DNA of 12,949 nucleotides from positions 1-12,949 of the forward strand of contig JAQGKM010000229.1 in NCBI GenBank assembly GCA_028290125.1, written 5' to 3'. Positions 1-5,382 of the stretch are shown here, piece by piece (positions within the stretch are counted from its first letter, which is position 1; the number at the start of each line of letters is the position of its first letter). A program made the position numbers and the translations under genes. The DNA comes from Hyphomicrobiales bacterium (GTDB taxonomy: Bacteria; Pseudomonadota; Alphaproteobacteria; Rhizobiales; Beijerinckiaceae). Below the pieces are notes generated by a model. It was not told where the DNA came from, made no database searches, and saw nothing but the letters and a program-made list of their open reading frames with translations.

Positions 1-164
1 TGCGACGGTGTGTCGAACCATCGCGCGCAATTGTCTTGCGCAAACTTGGCTCACGTCACGCCTTAACTGCTCTTACAAAGTGTAAAAAAAATCCCGACTG
101 CCGGACGCTTTACAAGCGCTCTTTACAATGGTTTATTAGAGTATTCTTTCTTCAAGGGGGCGAT
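1..164 (+). promoter_or_regulatory. AT-richer upstream region with repeated TTACA elements
   Basis: This stretch is visibly richer in A and T than the rest of the window. It carries an inverted repeat TTACA-AAG-TGTAA at 73-85 and a direct repeat CTTTACAA at 108-115 and 121-128, spaced 13 bases start to start. A weak promoter-like pair, TTTACA at 109-114 and TTTATT at 132-137 with 17 bases between, overlaps the direct repeat. An AAGGGGG ribosome-binding stretch lies just before the ATG at 165. I infer an upstream regulatory region for the small plus-strand frame that follows, but no known operator was recognised and the promoter match is weak. Confidence 0.3.
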
Positions 165-401
165 ATGCGCTCTATTTTCATTCATTGCGTTGCTTGTCGA
201 CTAATTACAGAGGTCATCGTTTTAGATGGATCGCGCCACGTAACATGTCGTTTCTGTCAACACGCACGGGATCTGACGGATCGTGAGATCTCGATGTTCG
301 ACCTTCATAGGAGCGGCTCGCGCGACGTCCGATCGCACGGGCCAAGCCGGCCTTTGACGCCGCGACCAGTTCAGATGATAGCCGCCAAGCAGGTCTCTTA
401 G
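165..401 (+). CDS. Possible small zinc-ribbon protein (78 aa), hypothetical
   Basis: No family was recognised. The frame opens further upstream at 36, but the ATG at 165 has a strong Shine-Dalgarno stretch (AAGGGGG, about 4 bases before it), so that start is preferred. The predicted protein has two cysteine pairs, C8-x2-C11 and C28-x2-C31, separated by a stretch (EVIVLDGSRHVT) that could form a beta hairpin. That is the usual geometry of a zinc ribbon. The C-terminal half is rich in Arg, Ser and Pro and looks disordered. Codons in the first half are AT-richer than those of the neighbouring genes, which could mean transferred DNA or a non-coding region. It is the only plus-strand candidate in the window. 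If it is not real, 1-512 holds no gene. Function unknown. Confidence 0.35.
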   Translation: MRSIFIHCVACRLITEVIVLDGSRHVTCRFCQHARDLTDREISMFDLHRSGSRDVRSHGPSRPLTPRPVQMIAAKQVS

Positions 402-512
402 GCGACCCTTGAACGTGCGCGCACACAACGCAGCTCTCGGCGCTCGAAACGGTCGACGTCATGAAGCCGGCCTCCGGCGGCTGAAGTTTTCACGACGCCA
501 CAAGCGCAAACG

Positions 513-543
513 AAAAACCGGGCTGCGCGAGCAACCCGGTCTT
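513..543 (-). terminator. Rho-independent terminator of the flagellin gene
   Basis: Read on the minus strand, a 10-bp stem with one mismatch (arms 517-526 and 531-540, a 4-base loop between) is followed by a run of five U. The hairpin starts about 35 bases beyond the flagellin stop codon, which fits the intrinsic terminator of a single-gene transcription unit. Confidence 0.85.
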
Positions 544-575
544 TTCTTGTCACGCGTCTGGCGCGCTCGACGATA

Positions 576-1505
576 TCAGCCCTTGAAGAGCGACAGGATC
601 TGCTGGCTCGACTGGTTGGCGATCGAGAGCGACTGCACGCCGAGCTGCTGCTGGACCTGCAGGGCCTGGAGGCGGGTCGATTCCGTGTTCATGTCCGCGT
701 CGACCAGCTGGCCGATGCCCTTGGTGACCGCGTCCATGAGGTTGGACACGAAGTCCGACTGCATGGTGATGCGGGTTTTCACGGCGCCGAGATCGCTGGC
801 CGCGGTGGTGACGTCGGTGAGAGCCGCGTCCGTCGCGCTGATGTAGTTGTCGAGCGTGGCCTGGTCGGTCGAGGAGTCCGTCAGGGCCGAAATGTCGAGA
901 TCGCTGACCTTGATGCCGGTCGTCGTGCCGACGTCACGACCCTTGTCGATGATGCCGCCCGTGCCACCCGTGTTGGCATCGTAGAGCGCCATCGTCGACG
1001 TATCGACGTCGATCGTGCCGATCGCCACGGCGCTGCCCGAGCGGGTGAACGAAGCGACGATGTTCTTGGTCGCGTTGTAATCGGCGCCGGACGAGTCGAC
1101 CGACAGCCAGTTCTGGCCCGAGAAGGTCGAGGAATCCGCGACGCTCTTGATCTGGTTCTGGAGCTGCGTGATTTCGGCCTGCACCTTGGTGCGGTCGATG
1201 CCGGGCTGGCGCGCGGCGACGAGCTTGGACTTGATCTGGGTGACGAGATCCGTGGTGGTCTTCAAGGCGGCCGAGGCGACGTCCACAGTCGCCGCGCCCA
1301 TGCCGAGCGCGTCCTTGACCGTCGACATGGCGCTGTTGTCCGAGCGCATCGTGGTCGCAATAGACCAGTAGGCCGCGTTGTCAGACGCATTGGCGACGCG
1401 CATGCCCGTGGAGATGCGGTCCTGCGTCGTCTGCATGGCTTTGTTCGTCGCATTCAGGTTCTGAAGCGCCGTAATGGCAGAGGCATTCGTCAATAGGCTG
1501 GTCAT
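576..1505 (-). CDS. fliC: Flagellin
   Basis: This is the structural subunit of the flagellar filament, exported through the flagellar type III apparatus and polymerised outside the cell. The 309-residue protein has the conserved N-terminal D0/D1 helices (ALQNLNATNKAMQTTQDRIS near residues 14-33, then SIATTMRSDNSAMSTVKDAL) and the conserved C-terminal helices, including RITMQSDFVSNLMDAV and the end SSQQILSLFKG. Between them, about residues 125-215 form a short variable Gly/Thr/Asp-rich region. There is no cysteine. The N-terminal signature is of the rhizobial type and the length is normal for that group. The ATG at 1505 is preceded by AAGGGA at an 8-base spacing, and that site lies in the arm of a leader hairpin (separate entry). 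The gene stands alone, with its own terminator, and no other flagellar structural gene is in the window. It may be one of several flagellin copies. Confidence 0.95.
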   Translation of the reverse strand: MTSLLTNASAITALQNLNATNKAMQTTQDRISTGMRVANASDNAAYWSIATTMRSDNSAMSTVKDALGMGAATVDVASAALKTTTDLVTQIKSKLVAARQPGIDRTKVQAEITQLQNQIKSVADSSTFSGQNWLSVDSSGADYNATKNIVASFTRSGSAVAIGTIDVDTSTMALYDANTGGTGGIIDKGRDVGTTTGIKVSDLDISALTDSSTDQATLDNYISATDAALTDVTTAASDLGAVKTRITMQSDFVSNLMDAVTKGIGQLVDADMNTESTRLQALQVQQQLGVQSLSIANQSSQQILSLFKG

Positions 1506-1510
1506 GGGTC

Positions 1511-1539
1511 ATGTCCCTTGAAACTGAACGTAGGGACAT
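1511..1539 (-). promoter_or_regulatory. Leader hairpin sequestering the flagellin ribosome binding site
   Basis: Positions 1511-1518 and 1532-1539 form a perfect 8-bp inverted repeat with a 13-base loop. In the flagellin mRNA the 3' arm is AGGGACAU, which contains the core of the Shine-Dalgarno site used by the AUG at 1505. Folding would therefore hide the ribosome binding site. Alphaproteobacterial flagellin mRNAs are known to be controlled through their 5' leaders by FlbT, with FlaF. Whether this hairpin is such a target is inference. Confidence 0.6.
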
Positions 1540-1593
1540 ACCGGGTTTTCACCGGTGCAAACGGGGTGCTGCATGCTTTGGGCCGATGCCCAA
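1540..1593 (-). promoter_or_regulatory. Two further hairpins in the flagellin leader
   Basis: Two short inverted repeats lie directly upstream of the hairpin that covers the ribosome binding site. One has arms 1540-1544 and 1552-1556 (ACCGG/CCGGT, 7-base loop). The other has arms 1578-1583 and 1588-1593 (TTGGGC/GCCCAA, 4-base loop). If transcription starts upstream of 1593, the leader would carry three stacked hairpins. The transcription start was not identified. Confidence 0.4.
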
Positions 1594-1617
1594 TTCCGTC
1601 GTCTTCCTATTCATGAA

Positions 1618-1650
1618 CTGACAACCTTAAAAATGTCTTCAGATTGTCAG
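1618..1650. promoter_or_regulatory. Inverted repeat upstream of flagellin, possible operator
   Basis: CTGACAA at 1618-1624 and TTGTCAG at 1644-1650 form a perfect 7-bp inverted repeat with a 19-base AT-rich spacer, about 115-145 bases before the flagellin ATG. The wide spacing suits a dimeric regulator better than an RNA hairpin. No convincing sigma-54 or sigma-28 promoter was found beside it, and no known regulator was recognised. Confidence 0.3.
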
Positions 1651-1681
1651 TCCGGGTCAGAAAAATGCGCGGCGGCAGCCG

Positions 1682-1864
1682 TCAAAGTCCGCGCACCACC
1701 ACGCCCAGCGCGAGGATGACGTAGGCCGCCACCATCATCCAGAACCGGTGCCCGTTGACCCAGGCGCCGATGGTCGGAATGCGCATGTAGAGGCTCGCGA
1801 TCGCCAGCGCGGCGATGATCAGCGAGATGATGAAATTCAGGATACGTGGCGTCGTGAGCTGCAT
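1682..1864 (-). CDS. Small two-helix membrane protein (60 aa), hypothetical
   Basis: No family name was recognised. The 60-residue protein has two predicted membrane segments, about residues 9-27 and 40-57, joined by a short loop containing MRIPTIGAWVNGHRF. The N terminus is short and polar, and the protein ends in VVVRGL. It has no signal peptidase site and no catalytic motif. The ATG at 1864 is preceded by GGAG at a 6-base spacing, and the hydrophobic pattern is clearly protein-like, so the gene is probably real. It lies 86 bases after the oxidoreductase gene and reads the same way, so it may share that transcript. Small membrane proteins of this shape are common in Rhizobiales and usually uncharacterised. 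Confidence 0.65.
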   Translation of the reverse strand: MQLTTPRILNFIISLIIAALAIASLYMRIPTIGAWVNGHRFWMMVAAYVILALGVVVRGL

Positions 1865-1950
1865 GCGGGCTCCGTGGATGAAACAAGCCCGGGCGGGCGA
1901 ATCGTATCCGCACTATCGCATGCAGCGCGCCGCGCCGGAATCCTGAAGCC

Positions 1951-2946
1951 TCACAAGCCGTTGGCGGCCTCGGCGATGAGCTCGTATGAACGCAGGCGTG
2001 CGTCGTGGTCGAACACGTCCGACACGATCATCAGCTCGTCGGCGCGCGTTTCGCTGAGCAGGGCTTTCAGTCCGTCGCGAACCGTCGCCGGGGAGCCGAC
2101 GATGGAGCGGGCGAGGAAGCCCGCCGCCTGCGCCTTCTCGCTCGCCGTCCAGTAGCTATCGATGTCGTCGATCGGCGGCTTGCTCAAGCCCCGCGCACCG
2201 CGGAACAGATCCGCCACCGACATCTGCTGGGTGGTGGCGAGCCGCCGCGCCTGCGCGTCGGTCTCGGCGGCGATGATGTTGACGCCGATCATCGCATGCG
2301 GCGCCGCGAGCTGCGACGAGGGCTGGAAGCGCTCGCGGTAGGTCGCCAGGGCGGGCATCAGGGCAGCCGGCGCGAAGTGGCTGGCGAAGGCATAGGGCAG
2401 GCCGAAGGCTGCGGCGAGCTGCGCCCCGAACAGGCTGGAGCCGAGGATCCACAGCGGCACCTGCGTGCCTGTACCAGGGACAGCCTGCACCCGCTGGCCC
2501 TCCTGCAGTGGCCCCAGCAGGGCCTGCAATTCGAGCACATCGTCCGGAAAACTGTCGGCGGTGTTGGGATTGCGCCGAAGCGCCCGCAAGGTCAGCTGGT
2601 CCGTGCCGGGCGCGCGTCCGAGGCCGAGGTCGATGCGGCCGGGAAACAGCGTGGCGAGCGTGCCGAACTGCTCGGCGATCACCAGCGGCGAATGGTTGGG
2701 CAGCATGATGCCGCCGGCGCCGACCCGGATCCGGCTCGTGCCTGCAGCGATGTGCGCAACCACCAGAGATGTCGCCGCCGAGGCGATGCCCGGCATGTTG
2801 TGGTGTTCGGCCACCCAGAAGCGGTTGTAGCCCCAGTGTTCAGCCTTCGCCGCAAGGTCGCGGCTGTCGTCGAGCGCGCGACGGGCATCGCTGCCGGTGC
2901 GGACGCGGACGAGATCGAGGATCGAGATTTTTGTCATGACAGGCAT
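1951..2946 (-). CDS. LLM-class flavin-dependent oxidoreductase (YhbW-like)
   Basis: This is a predicted cytoplasmic flavin-dependent oxidoreductase of the bacterial-luciferase superfamily, which normally uses reduced flavin and oxygen. The substrate is not known. The 331-residue protein has the features of the E. coli YhbW subgroup: WVAEHHNMPGIASAATS at about residues 44-60, GGIMLPNHSPLVIAEQFGTL at 78-97 and PGRIDLGLGRAPGTD at 102-116. Its length is the family norm and no break is seen. Neither the ATG at 2946 nor the one three codons later (2937) has a recognisable Shine-Dalgarno site, so the start is uncertain by three residues. A short hairpin, GGCG-CTCT-CGCC at 2960-2971, lies just upstream. 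The gene follows the TonB-type gene by 33 bases and could be cotranscribed with it. It has no obvious link to chemotaxis. Confidence 0.9.
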   Translation of the reverse strand: MPVMTKISILDLVRVRTGSDARRALDDSRDLAAKAEHWGYNRFWVAEHHNMPGIASAATSLVVAHIAAGTSRIRVGAGGIMLPNHSPLVIAEQFGTLATLFPGRIDLGLGRAPGTDQLTLRALRRNPNTADSFPDDVLELQALLGPLQEGQRVQAVPGTGTQVPLWILGSSLFGAQLAAAFGLPYAFASHFAPAALMPALATYRERFQPSSQLAAPHAMIGVNIIAAETDAQARRLATTQQMSVADLFRGARGLSKPPIDDIDSYWTASEKAQAAGFLARSIVGSPATVRDGLKALLSETRADELMIVSDVFDHDARLRSYELIAEAANGL

Positions 2947-2979
2947 TTAGGTACGACGAGGCGCTCTCGCCACCGGCGT

Positions 2980-3969
2980 CTAGTCGGATCCGTAGTCGAA
3001 CCGGATGTACACCGGGCGGCCATTCGGCGGCGGCGGGAAGGGCGCCGCCCTGCGAACCGCCGCGAGCGCCGCCGCATCGAAGAAGGGCGCGCCGCTCGGG
3101 ATGGCGATCGTTTCCTGGAAGATGCGGCCATTGCCCATCACGCCGAAGGTCACGCGGCCACGCGCCGGCCGGCCCTGGTTCGGCGCCTGCGACATCTTGC
3201 GCATGATCAGACCGTAGAGCGTCGACAGATAACCCGGAGGCGCGCTGCCGTTCGGGGCGTCGCTGCGCCGCGCGAGCGGTCCCTTGACCTGCGCGGTCGG
3301 CGTCTTGAACTCGAGGTCCGGCAGAGGCTTGAACCCGGAGAAGTTCAGCGGTGTCTGGGAGACCGGCGGCGGCGTCGCGAGCAGTTCGGGCGCAGGGTCG
3401 GGCGTCGGCGGCTCGGGCGCTGGCTCGGGGGGTGGCGGCTCGGGAGCGGGCTCGGGTACCGGCGGCGGCGGTTCGGCGGCGGCCTTCTCTTCGGGCTTTG
3501 CCGGTTCGGGCTCCTCCTTGTCGACGGTCGCGGGCTCCGACGCCTTGCCGTCCTCGCGATCCTGGTCCGCCGAGCGGGCGAAATCGTGCGCCGGCTTTTC
3601 CTCGAGCTGTTGCACGGGCTGCGGCGGCTGCTCCTCCGGCTTGTCCGGCTCGGGAGCCGGTTGCTCCTGCGGTGCGGGCTGCTCTTGGGGCGCAGGCTCT
3701 TGCGGCGCAGGCGGCTCCTCTGGCGGGGGCTCGATGATGATCTCGACCGGGATCGCCTCTTCGGTCGTGGTCACCACGGCCGCCGGCTGCAGGGTCAAAA
3801 GAAATGCGCCGTGCAGCGCGAGGCTGAACGCCAGCGCCGCCGCGAGGCGGAGACGATCGCTTGTCCTGACGGGAGGCGCCCTGAGCGCAAGGAGATCGAT
3901 CTTGACCGGCGATACGGGAAGGGCGTCGGCCGACTCTTCGACGACCGCCGTATCGATGCTGGCTCTCAT
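2980..3969 (-). CDS. TonB-type energy transducer
   Basis: Predicted inner-membrane protein that carries proton-motive energy from ExbB-ExbD across the periplasm to outer-membrane receptors. In the 329-residue form there is one N-terminal membrane segment (about 41-62). It contains S49-LAL-H53, matching the SxxxH motif of E. coli TonB that acts with ExbB/ExbD. A long Pro/Glu-rich spacer follows (about 70-205), with repeated PAPQE and PEPAPEP units. The C-terminal TonB fold runs from about 245 to 326 (GRVTFGVMGNGRI, then ALAAVRRAAPFPPPP and YIRFDYG). The ATG at 3969 is preferred. A GTG at 3981 would add four residues, and both lack a good Shine-Dalgarno site. No exbB, exbD or receptor gene is nearby. 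It begins 88 bases after the CheT-like gene with no clear terminator between, so readthrough from the che operon is possible. Confidence 0.88.
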   Translation of the reverse strand: MRASIDTAVVEESADALPVSPVKIDLLALRAPPVRTSDRLRLAAALAFSLALHGAFLLTLQPAAVVTTTEEAIPVEIIIEPPPEEPPAPQEPAPQEQPAPQEQPAPEPDKPEEQPPQPVQQLEEKPAHDFARSADQDREDGKASEPATVDKEEPEPAKPEEKAAAEPPPPVPEPAPEPPPPEPAPEPPTPDPAPELLATPPPVSQTPLNFSGFKPLPDLEFKTPTAQVKGPLARRSDAPNGSAPPGYLSTLYGLIMRKMSQAPNQGRPARGRVTFGVMGNGRIFQETIAIPSGAPFFDAAALAAVRRAAPFPPPPNGRPVYIRFDYGSD

Positions 3970-3971
3970 GC

Positions 3972-3989
3972 GTCCGGACACTACCGGAC
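3972..3989 (-). promoter_or_regulatory. Hairpin directly before the TonB-type start codon
   Basis: GTCCGG at 3972-3977 and CCGGAC at 3984-3989 form a perfect 6-bp stem with a 6-base loop, ending two bases before the ATG at 3969. The weak GGA that could serve as ribosome binding site and the alternative GTG at 3979-3981 both fall within it. There is no U run after it on the minus strand, so it is not an intrinsic terminator for the che operon. A role in translation is inference. Confidence 0.35.
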
Positions 3990-4057
3990 TGTTTTCAGCC
4001 TCGCCAGACTTCGTCGTCTTTCTAGCCTTACTTTCCCGTGTTCTTGCATGGCTTAGC

Positions 4058-4438
4058 TTAAAAGAAGTCGCAGTCTCCGGAATCGTGATCGGTGTCGTCC
4101 GACGCCGCGGCGAGGCGGGCGGCGACGGCTGCGAGCGTGATGCCCTCGATCGCGGCGCTGCTCGCGATCATGCAGCGGTCATCGAAAGCGCCCGCCACAT
4201 TGTGCAGGAAGCGCTCGATGGCGGCGACCTGCTGGCTCAGCGAGTCGATGCTCTGCATGGCGACCAGGTAGCGCGGGTCCTCGAGCGCATGCGATGTCGC
4301 ATGAGCGTGCACGACCTCGAACGCTTCCTCCACCCGGGTGCGAACCACCGCGAGTTCCGCAATGGCGCGGCGCATGGCTTCCGGAACCGGAATGGACGGC
4401 TCGTCAATGGCATGCAGCTGCAAGGCAGGTTTCGACAT
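4058..4438 (-). CDS. cheT: CheT-like chemotaxis protein with a DxxxQ phosphatase motif
   Basis: Small, mostly helical 126-residue protein encoded last in the che operon, 9 bases after cheD, with AAGGTG 6 bases before its ATG. A helix at about residues 57-80 contains D65-SLS-Q69, matching the DxxxQ motif that CheZ- and CheX-type phosphatases use to remove phosphate from CheY. S. meliloti CheT, encoded at the same place, is described as a DxxxQ protein that speeds CheY1 dephosphorylation and binds CheR. The position also corresponds to Caulobacter cheU. The C terminus is an acidic tail ending DSGDCDFF, reminiscent in placement of the CheY-binding tail of CheZ and strikingly like the end of the neighbouring CheD. 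The name rests on gene order and this motif, since overall similarity to CheZ is low. Phosphatase activity is inferred. Confidence 0.7.
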   Translation of the reverse strand: MSKPALQLHAIDEPSIPVPEAMRRAIAELAVVRTRVEEAFEVVHAHATSHALEDPRYLVAMQSIDSLSQQVAAIERFLHNVAGAFDDRCMIASSAAIEGITLAAVAARLAAASDDTDHDSGDCDFF

Positions 4439-4447
4439 GCATCACCT

Positions 4448-4981
4448 TCAAAACAGTTCGACGGAGCCGGAATCGGCGAACACCGGCGCCAACGCCCGGC
4501 GGTTGTCTGTGAGTTGGACGTCCTTCGGCAATTGCATCTGCCGCGCGCGGCCGGTCGTCGGCCAGAATTGAACCTTGCGGGCGCGATCGCCGCCGAGACT
4601 TTCGCCAAGGAGCGCGATGCCCTCGTTGCGCAGGAAGCCGCGGGCAAAGATAGCGTTGCGCGCGCCGATGTCGGCGAGCGCGCTGTTCATGTTGCCGCCG
4701 CCGAACAGTTTGGCCTGGAGCCGCTGGCGCGACGCGCCTTCGCGCAGCAGGCCATTGACCAGCAATTCCATCAGGTGAACGCCGTAGCGTTCGGAATCGC
4801 GGATCTGCGCGTCATCCTCGCCGGGCAGCAGGAAATGATTCATGCCGCCGATCTTCAGCACGGGATCCCAGATGCAGGCGGCGACGCACGAGCCGAGCAG
4901 CGTCGTCAGCACGCTGTCGGGCCTGTCCGAGATCCGGTACTCGCCCTGGATGATGTGATCGCCGGATGCAAGCGCGCCCAT
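4448..4981 (-). CDS. cheD: Chemoreceptor glutamine deamidase CheD
   Basis: CheD hydrolyses glutamine side chains on chemoreceptors to glutamate, creating methylation sites and tuning receptor activity. The 177-residue protein has the family signature TTLLGSCVAACIWDP followed by GGMNHFLLP. The expected catalytic residues are C32, H49 and T26, with the same spacing as the T. maritima CheD triad (C27, H44, T21). Further conserved blocks are RYGVHLMELLVNGLL and AKLFGGGNM. It ends DSGSVELF, similar to the tail of the next protein in the operon. The ATG lies one base after the cheY2 stop codon (TAACATG), so translation is probably coupled. The only Shine-Dalgarno candidate is a weak GGGGCGG inside cheY2. 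Length is normal. Confidence 0.95.
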   Translation of the reverse strand: MGALASGDHIIQGEYRISDRPDSVLTTLLGSCVAACIWDPVLKIGGMNHFLLPGEDDAQIRDSERYGVHLMELLVNGLLREGASRQRLQAKLFGGGNMNSALADIGARNAIFARGFLRNEGIALLGESLGGDRARKVQFWPTTGRARQMQLPKDVQLTDNRRALAPVFADSGSVELF

Positions 4982-4982
4982 G

Positions 4983-5372
4983 TTATTTCAGCCGCCCCAC
5001 GACGCCCTCGATGGCCTTGCGCAAGGCGGCCATGTCGATGGGCTTGGTTAGATAATTGTTGAGCCCGAGCGCCTTGCCGCGCGTCAGCACGGCCGCGTCG
5101 CCCTTGCCTGTGAGCATGATGAAAGGCACGCTCGCCGTCGGCTTGTAGCTGCGGATGGCCTGCAGCAGCTGCAGCCCATCGAGCTTGGGCATGTTGAAGT
5201 CGGAGATGACGAGGTGCGAAGGTGCGCTCATCATCATTTTCAGGGCCTGCTCGCCATCCGCAGCAAAACCGATGTTGCGGATTCCGAGTTGTTCAAGCCC
5301 GTCGCGAATCAGCATGCGGCTCGTCGACGTATCGTCGACAATGAGCACTTTCAGCTGGGCGAGGATGGACAT
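4983..5372 (-). CDS. cheY: Response regulator CheY (second copy, CheY2 position)
   Basis: Single receiver-domain protein of 129 residues. It has the acidic pair D13/D14, phosphoacceptor D58 (in VISDFNMP), T88 (in MLTGK), aromatic switch residue Y107 and K110 (in LTKP), so all residues needed for phosphorylation are present. It has no output domain. It lies between cheB and cheD, the position of CheY2 in S. meliloti, the regulator that acts on the flagellar motor there. That role is inferred from position. The ATG at 5372 has a very good AAGGAG 6 bases upstream, overlapping the cheB stop codon (TAAGGAG). Confidence 0.93.
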   Translation of the reverse strand: MSILAQLKVLIVDDTSTSRMLIRDGLEQLGIRNIGFAADGEQALKMMMSAPSHLVISDFNMPKLDGLQLLQAIRSYKPTASVPFIMLTGKGDAAVLTRGKALGLNNYLTKPIDMAALRKAIEGVVGRLK

Positions 5373-5382
5373 GCTTTGCTCC

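Noticed and set aside
214..462. Minus-strand frame of 82 codons opposite the possible zinc-ribbon gene
   Set aside because: No convincing ribosome binding site and no domain. It lies beyond the flagellin terminator and looks random.
2960..2971. GGCG-CTCT-CGCC hairpin between the TonB-type and oxidoreductase genes as a terminator
   Set aside because: The stem is only 4 bp and no U run follows on the minus strand.
2005..4056. Plus-strand open frame of 683 codons antisense to the oxidoreductase and TonB-type genes
   Set aside because: Arg/Gly-rich low-complexity translation that mirrors two well-supported minus-strand genes.
3284..5062. Plus-strand open frame of 592 codons with Ser/Gly-rich repeats
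   Set aside because: The Gly/Ser repeats are the antisense of the Pro/Glu-rich spacer of the TonB-type protein. No ribosome binding site or domain supports it.
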